This document shows, one piece after another, positions 1 through 4,834 of a stretch of 11,380 nt of DNA; the stretch's first letter is position 1; each line of letters opens with the position of its first letter. Origin of the DNA: Desulfonatronospira sp. (GTDB lineage Bacteria; Desulfobacterota; Desulfovibrionia; Desulfovibrionales; Desulfonatronovibrionaceae). A program made the position numbers and the translations under genes. Below the pieces are notes generated by a model. It did no database searches. It saw only the letters and a program-made list of their open reading frames with translations, and had not been told where the DNA came from. The stretch spans positions 1 to 11,380 of the forward strand of contig PWSL01000183.1 in assembly GCA_003563255.1 (NCBI GenBank), in the 5' to 3' direction.

Positions 1-27
1 ATTAAGAGATGGATTAAGAGAAAACCA

Positions 28-122
28 TTTTTGTCCTGGCTCCCAGTTTAATGCCCTTCGGGCTTGCTCTGCGAGCAATTAAATCACGCCACAGGCGTGA
101 CAGGCGGAAGCCAGGCCAAAAA
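28..122. repeat. Nested palindromes, cloverleaf-like fold
   Basis: Outer arms 28-44 and 106-122 are complementary apart from two mismatches, with a core of CCTGGCT (35-41) against AGCCAGG (109-115) and T5 against A5. Inside lie three hairpins, each with a three-base loop: GCCC-ttc-GGGC (53-63), TTGCTC-tgc-GAGCAA (64-78) and TCACGCC-aca-GGCGTGA (84-100). The last recurs elsewhere in the window. The pairing is directly visible; whether it forms as RNA, single-stranded DNA or a cruciform is unknown. Confidence 0.7.
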
Positions 123-190
123 GTAATCATGTCCATCCTGTATGCCCGGTTAAATTTCTTTTCATTTAATCTGGGTTAATCCTGTCTAAG

Positions 191-205
191 GCGGGCTTTG
201 CCCGC
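191..205 (+). repeat. GCGGGC-NNN-GCCCGC palindrome, copy a
   Basis: Six-base arms around a TTT spacer, followed by the directional tail AACCCAAGATAAAGAAG. The tail resembles those of the copies at 428-442 and 11264-11278 and gives the element a polarity (plus here). It is REP-like by appearance. Confidence 0.75.
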
Positions 206-263
206 AACCCAAGATAAAGAAGTGCTCGTATCCCACACTTGGGACAGTCCCCGCGTTTCTTTT

Positions 264-293
264 CTTGTTCCCAGGCTGGAGCCTGGGAGCGAG
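264..293. repeat. GTTCCCAGGCT palindrome, copy 1
   Basis: Arms of about 14 bases, CTTGTTCCCAGGCT and AGCCTGGGAGCGAG, around a GG spacer. The right arm differs from a perfect match at two positions, leaving mostly G-T type pairs. A half copy lacking most of the left arm follows at 302-321. Full copies recur at 1620, 8563, 8605 and 8657. Confidence 0.8.
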
Positions 294-301
294 AGGGGAG
301 C

Positions 302-321
302 GGCTGGAGCCTGGGAACGAG
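302..321. repeat. GTTCCCAGGCT palindrome, half copy
   Basis: GGCTGGAGCCTGGGAACGAG has the complete right arm and spacer but only the innermost bases of the left arm. It lies eight bases after the full copy at 264-293 and looks like a truncated or degenerate second unit. Confidence 0.7.
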
Positions 322-447
322 AGGTAAACATCCCTAAACTGGGGTGATCTGCCTGTCATGCTTCTGGCGTGATTGAATTTCTTGCATTCAAACGTGGTGG
401 GCAACACACTCTTTTCTTATCTGGGTTGCGGGCTTAGTCCGCGTTAG
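322..447 (-). repeat. Composite intergenic repeat, minus copy
   Basis: Read on the minus strand, this begins at the cbiB stop with CTAACGCGGAC, then the GCGGGC-type palindrome (428-442, one G-T mismatch), the tail AACCCAGATAAGAAAAGAGT, a GCCCACC block, a hairpin at 373-391 (TTGAAT/ATTCAA), a degraded CACGCC palindrome (356-372) and CAGGCAGATCAC. The same blocks appear in the same order on the plus strand at 11259-11355, without the CACGCC insert. Confidence 0.65.
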
Positions 448-1433
448 AAACAACCTGCAGTCAGTACCGCCATGGCCATGGCAAGGCCGATCCAGGAAGC
501 GCAGTGGATGATCTTGAGGGCGGCCCTGATATGCCCCGGTCCGGGGGCCTGCCCCCCATCCCCCATCCATGGCTTTTCCACCAGTGCAAAAGCATACTGC
601 ACCGGCCCTCCCAGCCGGATTTGCAAAGCTCCGGCCATGGCCGCCTCGCTGTGTCCAGCATTGGGGGATGCGTGCTTCCGGCGGTCTCTGAGTCCTGTAA
701 CCAGGGCATTTCTCCAGTCATAGCCGCAAGCGAGCGCACCCAGACTGATGACGAATATGCTCATCCTGGCCGGGACATGGTTTAAAGCGTCATCCAGTCC
801 GGCTGTAAAACGCCCGAAGTGCACATACCTGATGCTGCGGTAGCCCACCATGGCATCCAGAGTGTTTACCATGCGGTAGCTGACAGCCATGACCACTCCT
901 GACACAGACGGGTCCACCCCTGACAGTAAGCCCAGGATACAGCCCGCTGTAAACCAGAACACCAGGGCCAGGTAACCGTCCACAAAGTTCTCGGCCACGC
1001 TCTCAACCGCGGCCCTGGCCACTCCAGAGCGATCCAGCAGATTCGTGTCCCGGCCGACAATCATCTGCAGCAATGCTCTGGCCCTGGAAATATCACCCTT
1101 TTCCAGAGTCCTGGCTATGGGCTGGGTATGCTTAGCCAGATCCTTCAATCCCATGCAGGAATAAACCAGGAAGACCATGGTAATAAGGTCCATAAACGGA
1201 ATCATTGCACACAGACGAACAACCCCGACAACCAGGACATTTATCACCAGCAACAATGAAACCACAAGGACTGCTCCCCCGCAGACACCATTCAGTCCCA
1301 GGCCGAAAAGCATCCTCTCCATCCGGGTAACCGCTGCACCCATGAGGCGTACCGGGTGCAGGCGATACACCGGGTCTCCCAGAATCAAATCCAGCCCGAA
1401 GGCCAGGACCAGTATAATCAGACATTCAAACAT
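444..1433 (-). CDS. cbiB: Adenosylcobinamide-phosphate synthase CbiB/CobD
   Basis: This inner-membrane enzyme of late cobalamin synthesis attaches the aminopropanol (phosphate) side chain to adenosylcobyric acid, giving adenosylcobinamide (phosphate). The 329-residue length is normal for the family. Visible family motifs are GDP (19-21) and HPVR (26-29) at the N-terminus, GRDT (127-130), ESVAENFVDG (144-153), NTLDAMVGYR (190-199), SPNAGHSEAAMAGAL (256-270) and LGGP (274-277), the last followed by EKPW. Hydrophobic segments at about 3-19, 50-73, 80-95 and 155-185 fit a membrane protein. The ATG is preceded by only a weak CAGGT-like ribosome site. No other cobalamin genes and no cobalamin riboswitch are visible in the upstream 680-base gap. 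Its stop codon lies in a repeat element, so it appears to be transcribed alone or at the end of a unit. In Salmonella-type nomenclature it is cbiB; in Pseudomonas-type nomenclature, cobD. Confidence 0.95.
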   Translation of the reverse strand: MFECLIILVLAFGLDLILGDPVYRLHPVRLMGAAVTRMERMLFGLGLNGVCGGAVLVVSLLLVINVLVVGVVRLCAMIPFMDLITMVFLVYSCMGLKDLAKHTQPIARTLEKGDISRARALLQMIVGRDTNLLDRSGVARAAVESVAENFVDGYLALVFWFTAGCILGLLSGVDPSVSGVVMAVSYRMVNTLDAMVGYRSIRYVHFGRFTAGLDDALNHVPARMSIFVISLGALACGYDWRNALVTGLRDRRKHASPNAGHSEAAMAGALQIRLGGPVQYAFALVEKPWMGDGGQAPGPGHIRAALKIIHCASWIGLAMAMAVLTAGCF

Positions 1434-1466
1434 TTATATTACCTGAGTTAACATAAGATGTAACTG

Positions 1467-1532
1467 CTAAAGCGGGCCATGCCCGCAACCCAGTTATCTG
1501 TTATTTGTTAATTGTTAATAGGTAAGGCAGTT
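1467..1532 (+). repeat. Module A: GCGGGC palindrome plus AT-rich tail
   Basis: This contains the palindrome GCGGGC-cat-GCCCGC (1472-1486), then AACCCAGTTATCTG and an AT-rich TTATTTGTTAATTGTTAATA stretch ending GGTAAGGCAGTT. It is matched on the opposite strand at 7526-7592 with three substitutions and one single-base indel. Confidence 0.85.
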
Positions 1533-1546
1533 CAACCAGGAGCTTG

Positions 1547-1573
1547 GCACAAATTTCAAACAAACATGTTGGT
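1547..1573 (+). repeat. Left 27-bp inverted repeat of a 483-bp segment
   Basis: The sequence starts GCACAAATTTCAAA and ends TGTTGGT. Its reverse complement, with three mismatches, lies at 2003-2029. Between the two are only nested repeats and no transposase gene. The arrangement resembles terminal inverted repeats of a non-autonomous element, but no clear target-site duplication is visible. Confidence 0.6.
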
Positions 1574-1580
1574 CGTAAAA

Positions 1581-1631
1581 ATCGGTTCGTGGTTCCTGGT
1601 TCTTCGTTCCTGGTTACCTCTTGTTCCCAGG
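1581..1631 (+). repeat. Module B, copy 1 (GGTTCCT-rich 51-mer)
   Basis: A 51-base stretch built of imperfect GGTTCCT units that runs into the left arm of a GTTCCCAGGCT palindrome. It matches 7433-7483 on the same strand at 50 of 51 positions (G1589 against C7441). Confidence 0.9.
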
Positions 1632-1649
1632 CTGGAGCCTGGGAACAAG
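1620..1649. repeat. GTTCCCAGGCT palindrome, copy 2
   Basis: Perfect 14-base arms CTTGTTCCCAGGCT and AGCCTGGGAACAAG around a GG spacer. Its left arm overlaps the end of module B. Confidence 0.9.
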
Positions 1650-1691
1650 AAGGAAAAGAAAAGAAAAAAAATCCCTGCTTGCATGTCTAGT

Positions 1692-1770
1692 GGGGACAGG
1701 CACCCCGGCACTTATTTTTTATTGAACAAGAAACAGATTAGAAAAATAAGTGCCCGGAGAGCCAGTCCCC
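1692..1770. repeat. Long imperfect hairpin with GGGGACAGGCACC ends
   Basis: The left arm 1692-1720 begins GGGGACAGGCACCCCGGCAC and continues into CTTATTTTT. The right arm 1742-1770 begins AAAAATAAGTGCCC and ends AGTCCCC. They pair over the full 28-29 bases with three mismatches and one bulged C (1755), leaving a loop of about 21 bases. A half motif AAGTGCCTGTCCCC recurs at 8507-8520. It looks like a miniature repeat element; the family assignment is inference. Confidence 0.8.
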
Positions 1771-1895
1771 GTGCTCAACGCATCCTGCAAGGGTTAACCG
1801 AATGATGCCCCGTAGGGGCCTCTTTTTCCGCGCAGGGTCGCAGAAAAAGCCTAGTGGCTTACTCCTGCAACCCTGTCATAAAAAACAAGAAAGTT

Positions 1896-1930
1896 TGAAC
1901 CACAGAGGCACAAAGGACACGAAGGAAGAA
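1896..1930 (+). repeat. 'AACCACAGAGGCACAAAGGA' intergenic repeat
   Basis: The purine-rich phrase GAACCACAGAGGCACAAAGG, continuing ACACGAAGGAA, resembles a degenerate intergenic repeat I recall from many unrelated bacterial genomes. Only one copy is seen here, so the repeat status rests on memory, not on the window. Confidence 0.45.
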
Positions 1931-1941
1931 AGTACAACCGG

Positions 1942-1979
1942 AAATCCTTCGGATTTGTTCAATCACGCCATAGGCGTGA
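1942..1979 (+). repeat. Paired three-base-loop palindromes
   Basis: AAATCC-ttc-GGATTT (1942-1956) is followed six bases later by TCACGCC-ata-GGCGTGA (1963-1979). The second palindrome is the same as at 84-100 except for the loop. At 84 it is also preceded by a hairpin with a TTC loop but different arms (53-63). Confidence 0.8.
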
Positions 1980-2002
1980 CAAGCAGGATGTCAGAAAACG
2001 TT

Positions 2003-2029
2003 ACCAACAAGTTAATTTGAAATTTGTGC
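2003..2029 (-). repeat. Right 27-bp inverted repeat of the 483-bp segment
   Basis: The minus strand reads GCACAAATTTCAAATTAACT then TGTTGGT, matching 1547-1573 at 24 of 27 positions. It ends eight bases before the -35 of the fliS promoter. Confidence 0.6.
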
Positions 2030-2037
2030 TGAGCGAC

Positions 2038-2064
2038 TAAAGTAATTCCGTCCCGGGCCGATAT
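2038..2064 (+). promoter_or_regulatory. Sigma-28 (FliA) promoter of fliS
   Basis: TAAAGTAA (2038-2045), 11 bases, then GCCGATAT (2057-2064). This matches the enterobacterial FliA consensus TAAAGTTT-N11-GCCGATAA at 13 of 16 positions, with exact spacing. Transcription would start near 2071, giving a leader of about 45 bases before fliS. Sigma-28 control of a late flagellar gene is what is known of the system, so position and target support each other. Confidence 0.85.
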
Positions 2065-2106
2065 AGAGAATTAAATAAGGCATATAAAACTATCAAGTCA
2101 TATCAC

Positions 2107-2114
2107 AGGGGGGA
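2107..2114 (+). promoter_or_regulatory. fliS ribosome-binding site
   Basis: AGGGGGGA, a purine run with a GGGG core, lies two bases before the fliS ATG. It is closer than the usual spacing but is the only candidate and supports the ATG at 2117. Confidence 0.6.
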
Positions 2115-2116
2115 AT

Positions 2117-2500
2117 ATGTACTCCAACGCAGCCAGAGCTTACTTCCAGACCAAAGTCAAGACCACTACCAAAGAAGACTTGGTTGTTCAGTTGTATGAA
2201 GCCGCGGTCAAATTCCTGGAACAGGCCAAGGAAAAAATTATTGAAAAAGACTATATCGCAAAGGGAGAAAGGATCGACAAAGCTCTACTGATAATTGGAG
2301 AATTAAATTCCAGTCTCAACGCCGAAAAGGGAGGCGAAATCGCCCAGCACCTGCATGCTTTTTATGCCAACTGCCAGGCCAGGATTCTCATGGCCAGCCT
2401 GAAACTGGATATTGAAAAACTCGACGAAGTGATCAACATGCTCAAACAAGTAGCCTCCGCATTTGCCGAAGTAAACCGCAAGCAGAAAAACCCGCAATAA
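2117..2500 (+). CDS. fliS: Flagellar export chaperone FliS
   Basis: FliS is a cytoplasmic chaperone that binds the C-terminus of flagellin, prevents early polymerisation and delivers it to the flagellar export gate. The 127-residue product has the usual FliS size and all-helical character. The N-terminal block YSNAARAYFQTKVKTTTKEDLV matches the family pattern of a Tyr-rich start followed by a 'T-x-x-(E/D)-L-V' motif, then LYEAAVKFLEQAKEKI (27-42). Helical segments at about 45-70 and 75-120 follow. Unlike the common arrangement, no fliD, flagellin or fliT gene adjoins it. It has its own sigma-28 promoter upstream and a strong terminator downstream, so it reads as a one-gene late flagellar unit. 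The next gene is a zinc-ribbon protein with no evident flagellar role. Confidence 0.93.
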   Translation: MYSNAARAYFQTKVKTTTKEDLVVQLYEAAVKFLEQAKEKIIEKDYIAKGERIDKALLIIGELNSSLNAEKGGEIAQHLHAFYANCQARILMASLKLDIEKLDEVINMLKQVASAFAEVNRKQKNPQ

Positions 2501-2530
2501 TTCTCCTGCTCTCCATTCAGCAGCATCTCC

Positions 2531-2559
2531 AGGGACCTGAATACCAGGTCCCTTTTTTT
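2531..2559 (+). terminator. Intrinsic terminator after fliS
   Basis: Perfect nine-base stem AGGGACCTG (2531-2539) and CAGGTCCCT (2545-2553) with an AATAC loop, running into seven T residues (2553-2559). It lies 31 bases after the fliS stop and separates fliS from the heme operon. Confidence 0.93.
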
Positions 2560-2576
2560 CGCCCTAATCTCCAGAC

Positions 2577-2605
2577 TTGATTTAGACCTCTTATATGGAT
2601 ATGGT
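2577..2605 (+). promoter_or_regulatory. Possible sigma-70 promoter of the ahb operon
   Basis: TTGATT (2577-2582), 17 bases, TATGGT (2600-2605): four of six matches in each box. It is the best-spaced pair I found in the 145 bases between the terminator and the zinc-ribbon gene. It is weak and unproven. Confidence 0.3.
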
Positions 2606-2640
2606 TACATATACACAAAGTGACGCTGTAGTGGTATTTG

Positions 2641-2664
2641 GCATCAGCAATGATGCTTACATCA
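2641..2664 (+). promoter_or_regulatory. Leader hairpins with shared middle arm
   Basis: GCATCA-GCAA-TGATGC (2641-2656) is a perfect six-base stem with a GNRA-type tetraloop. The middle TGATG (2651-2655) can instead pair with CATCA (2660-2664) across a CTTA loop, so the two folds exclude each other. It lies 40-60 bases before the first gene of the operon. It could also be a protein-binding palindrome; no function can be assigned. Confidence 0.35.
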
Positions 2665-2704
2665 CGGTATCCCAAAAATAAACCATGACCCTAGAGGACC
2701 ATAT

Positions 2705-3613
2705 ATGCGTATAACCTGTCCCAAATGCATGTTTCAGCAGGATGTGCCGGACGATAAGATTCCCGAACACGCCTTCAGAGCCACCTGCCCCAAATGCAAA
2801 GAGAAGTTCCAGTTCCGTGACCTGGAAGAACCTCAGGAATTCACTCTGGAAGATGACTTCCGGGAAGACTTCGGAGATTCAACCGAACAGGACAAGGGGG
2901 ATTCAAAACCGCACCGTGAAAAGTCTTCCAGGGAGGAAAACAATGAGGAGAGTCTGTGGAGCAAGCTGGAAGACCTGGGGGGCCCCAGGGAAGAGCCGCA
3001 AAGAGAGCAGGCCGTGCAGGAAGAAAGTTCTGCCTCTCCCTGGGAAAACCTGCAGCAGTACGGATTTTTCCCCGGCTTTTTTGAAACCGTCAAGAGGGTC
3101 ATGCTCGCCCCGGGACCTTTTTTCCGCAAGATGCAGCCCGGGGGACTGGGGATGCCCCTGGGGTTTTTCGTCCTGGTCTCGGTTATTCAGGTGCTGGCCA
3201 CTTTCCTCTGGAATATGACCGGGATGTTCCCTGCCGCTGCAGAACACGGCGCTCCGGGAATGGGTATAGGCATGGTGGGTGCCGGCTCGGCTCTCATTTT
3301 ACTCGTATATCCCCTTTTTATGGCTGCCTGGTTATTCATTGTTTCCGGTGTCACACATCTGTTTCTCATGGCTTTCCAGGCCGGCAGGTCGGGCTTTGAA
3401 GGCACCTTCAGGGCCACGGCCTACGGAAGTGCGCCCATGCTTTTGGGGGTTCTGCCCATACTTGGTCCGTTCATAGGCGCCGTCTGGTCTCTGGTGGTAA
3501 CGGTCATGGGCTACAGGTACATCCATGGCACGAGCTACACCAGGGTCATCCTGGCTCTTATTGCGCCCGTTATGATAGTCGTACTCCTGGCCACCATGAT
3601 GATGGGTCCATAA
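2705..3613 (+). CDS. Zinc-ribbon / Yip1-domain membrane protein
   Basis: A 302-residue protein of unknown function. Residues 1-37 form an MJ0042-type zinc ribbon: CPKC at 5-8 and CPKC at 28-31, with the family's 'VPDDKIP' turn between. Residues 40-115 are a charged, probably disordered linker rich in Glu, Ser and Arg. From about 120 there is a Yip1-like membrane domain with hydrophobic stretches near 150-170, 188-224, 243-268 and 279-300. The ATG is preceded by AGAGGA (2693-2698). The stop is 36 bases before ahbC, on the same strand with no terminator between, so it probably heads the heme operon. Zinc-ribbon/Yip1 fusions are common in Desulfobacterota, but I know of no tested role. A link to heme export, membrane stress or assembly would be speculation from position alone. 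Confidence 0.85.
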   Translation: MRITCPKCMFQQDVPDDKIPEHAFRATCPKCKEKFQFRDLEEPQEFTLEDDFREDFGDSTEQDKGDSKPHREKSSREENNEESLWSKLEDLGGPREEPQREQAVQEESSASPWENLQQYGFFPGFFETVKRVMLAPGPFFRKMQPGGLGMPLGFFVLVSVIQVLATFLWNMTGMFPAAAEHGAPGMGIGMVGAGSALILLVYPLFMAAWLFIVSGVTHLFLMAFQAGRSGFEGTFRATAYGSAPMLLGVLPILGPFIGAVWSLVVTVMGYRYIHGTSYTRVILALIAPVMIVVLLATMMMGP

Positions 3614-3649
3614 TGGATATTATTTCAACTCTATAGAAAAGGGAATTCA

Positions 3650-4834
3650 ATGATAGGAATCTCCAAGCTATACTGCGGAGCAGTTGAGGCTGCGGACGCC
3701 TTGCGCTATGGCCGCCAGGCCGGAAAAATGCCTTCGCACCTTCTGCAGTTTTCCAAGGATAAAAAACCGGTGGTGGTCTGGAACATGACCAGGCGCTGCA
3801 ATCTCAAATGCGTTCACTGCTATGCCCAGGCCCTGGACGAGCATGGCAGCGACGAGATAGATACCCTTGCGGCCAAAGAGATAACTAACGACCTGGCTGA
3901 TTACGGTGCGCCAGTGATGCTCTTTTCCGGGGGGGAACCCCTGGTGCGCAGGGACCTGGTAGAACTGGCCAGCCACGCTGTAGGCCGCGGCATGCGGGCG
4001 GTGATTTCCACCAATGGGACCCTCATTACAAAAGCCAAGGCCCGGGAGCTGAAGGACGTTGGGCTTTCCTACGTGGGCATATCCATAGACGGCGGCCGAG
4101 AAGTGCATGACAGGTTCCGGGGGGTGCCCGGTTCATTTGACAGGGCCATGCAGGGGGTGGAAAACTGCCAGGAGCAGGGCCTCAAGGTTGGCCTTCGCTT
4201 TACCGTCAACAAGAGAAACGTCTCTGAAGTCCCCAAAATATTTCAGATCCTCAAGGACATGGATATCCCCAGGGTGTGCTTCTACCACCTGGTCTATTCC
4301 GGCCGCGGCTCCGATCTGATCAATGAAGACCTTGGCCATCAGGGCACCAGAAACCTGGTGAACCTGATTCTGGATCAAACCCGGGCCCTGTTCGATGCCG
4401 GTATGCCCAAAGAAGTCCTTACTGTAGACAATCATGCCGATGGCCCCTATATATACCTTCGACTCCTCAAGGAAGACCCTGAACGGGCGAAAGAGGTCTT
4501 TGAACTTCTGCAGTTCAACGAAGGCAACAACTCCGGCCGGGGCATCGGGTGCATCTCCTGGGACGGCAGTGTTCACCCGGATCAGTTCTGGCGTCAGCAT
4601 GTCTTAGGCAATGTTCTGGAACGTCCTTTTTCCCGGATCTGGGAGGACGATTCCATAGAACTTTTAAGCAAGCTGAAGGACAAGAAAAAATACGTCGGCG
4701 GCAGATGCGCCGCATGCAGATTCTTAAACGTCTGCGCCGGCAACTTCAGGGCCAGGGCCGAGGCCTATTACGGCGACATCTGGGCCCAGGACCCGGCCTG
4801 TTACCTGACAGACGAGGAAATAAAGCAAAAATGA
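3650..4834 (+). CDS. ahbC: 12,18-didecarboxysiroheme deacetylase AhbC (radical SAM)
   Basis: AhbC removes two acetate side chains from 12,18-didecarboxysiroheme to give Fe-coproporphyrin III in the siroheme-dependent heme route. At 394 residues it is of normal size. The N-terminus MIGISKLYCG and the HLLQFSKDKKPVVVWN block are typical of AhbC as I recall it. The radical-SAM cluster motif is C50-x3-C54-x2-C57 and the SAM-contacting GGEP is at 94-97. A Cys-rich C-terminal region (GRCAACRFLNVC, then PACYL) resembles a SPASM-type domain that would hold an auxiliary iron-sulfur cluster. The ATG has AAGGGA nine bases upstream. The stop overlaps the hemB start as ATGA, suggesting translational coupling. 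AhbC and AhbD are paralogues; I assign this one by its N-terminal extension and the second by its CGGCRARAY end. Confidence 0.9.
   Translation: MIGISKLYCGAVEAADALRYGRQAGKMPSHLLQFSKDKKPVVVWNMTRRCNLKCVHCYAQALDEHGSDEIDTLAAKEITNDLADYGAPVMLFSGGEPLVRRDLVELASHAVGRGMRAVISTNGTLITKAKARELKDVGLSYVGISIDGGREVHDRFRGVPGSFDRAMQGVENCQEQGLKVGLRFTVNKRNVSEVPKIFQILKDMDIPRVCFYHLVYSGRGSDLINEDLGHQGTRNLVNLILDQTRALFDAGMPKEVLTVDNHADGPYIYLRLLKEDPERAKEVFELLQFNEGNNSGRGIGCISWDGSVHPDQFWRQHVLGNVLERPFSRIWEDDSIELLSKLKDKKKYVGGRCAACRFLNVCAGNFRARAEAYYGDIWAQDPACYLTDEEIKQK

Larger units (their letters stand above)
1..443. other. Gene-free repeat-rich region left of cbiB
   Basis: No credible coding sequence is visible; the short reading frames here run through repeats. 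The stretch holds a nested set of hairpins at 28-122, a GCGGGC palindrome at 191-205, a GTTCCCAGGCT palindrome at 264-293 with a half copy at 302-321, and a composite repeat in minus orientation at 322-447 that runs over the cbiB stop codon. Low-complexity phrases such as repeated 'ggattaagag' and 'aatcctgtctaag' fill the rest. A gene whose end lies left of the window cannot be excluded, but none is seen. Confidence 0.7.
1434..2116. other. Repeat-rich gap between cbiB and fliS
   Basis: There is no convincing gene in these 683 bases; the two short plus-strand frames run through repeats and have no recognisable protein signal. The gap holds a 66-bp module (1467-1532), a 483-bp segment bounded by inverted repeats (1547-2029) that itself contains several nested palindromes, and the fliS promoter. 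The two flanking genes are divergent, so promoters for both lie here. A GCCCC-gta-GGGGC hairpin followed by CTCTTTTT (1807-1827) looks like a terminator but follows no gene. Confidence 0.7.

Noticed and set aside
28..122. tRNA gene
   Set aside because: Cloverleaf-like pairing only; arm lengths, loops of three bases and absence of a T-loop motif rule out a tRNA.
1545..1562. Sigma-54 promoter (TTGGCACAAATTTCAA)
   Set aside because: The -24 half fits, but there is no GC at the -12 position with correct spacing and no gene close downstream.
1807..1827. Intrinsic terminator GCCCC-gta-GGGGC plus T-rich run
   Set aside because: No gene ends upstream on the plus strand, the stem is only five bases and the T run starts after CTC; listed instead among the palindromes.
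1512..2020. Two short plus-strand frames in the cbiB-fliS gap
   Set aside because: They are translations of repeats (module B, palindromes, long hairpin) with no ribosome site or domain.
4549..4830. 94-residue N-terminal extension of HemB in the same frame
   Set aside because: It is read through ahbC in another frame; the ATG at 4831 gives the normal HemB start and an ATGA overlap.
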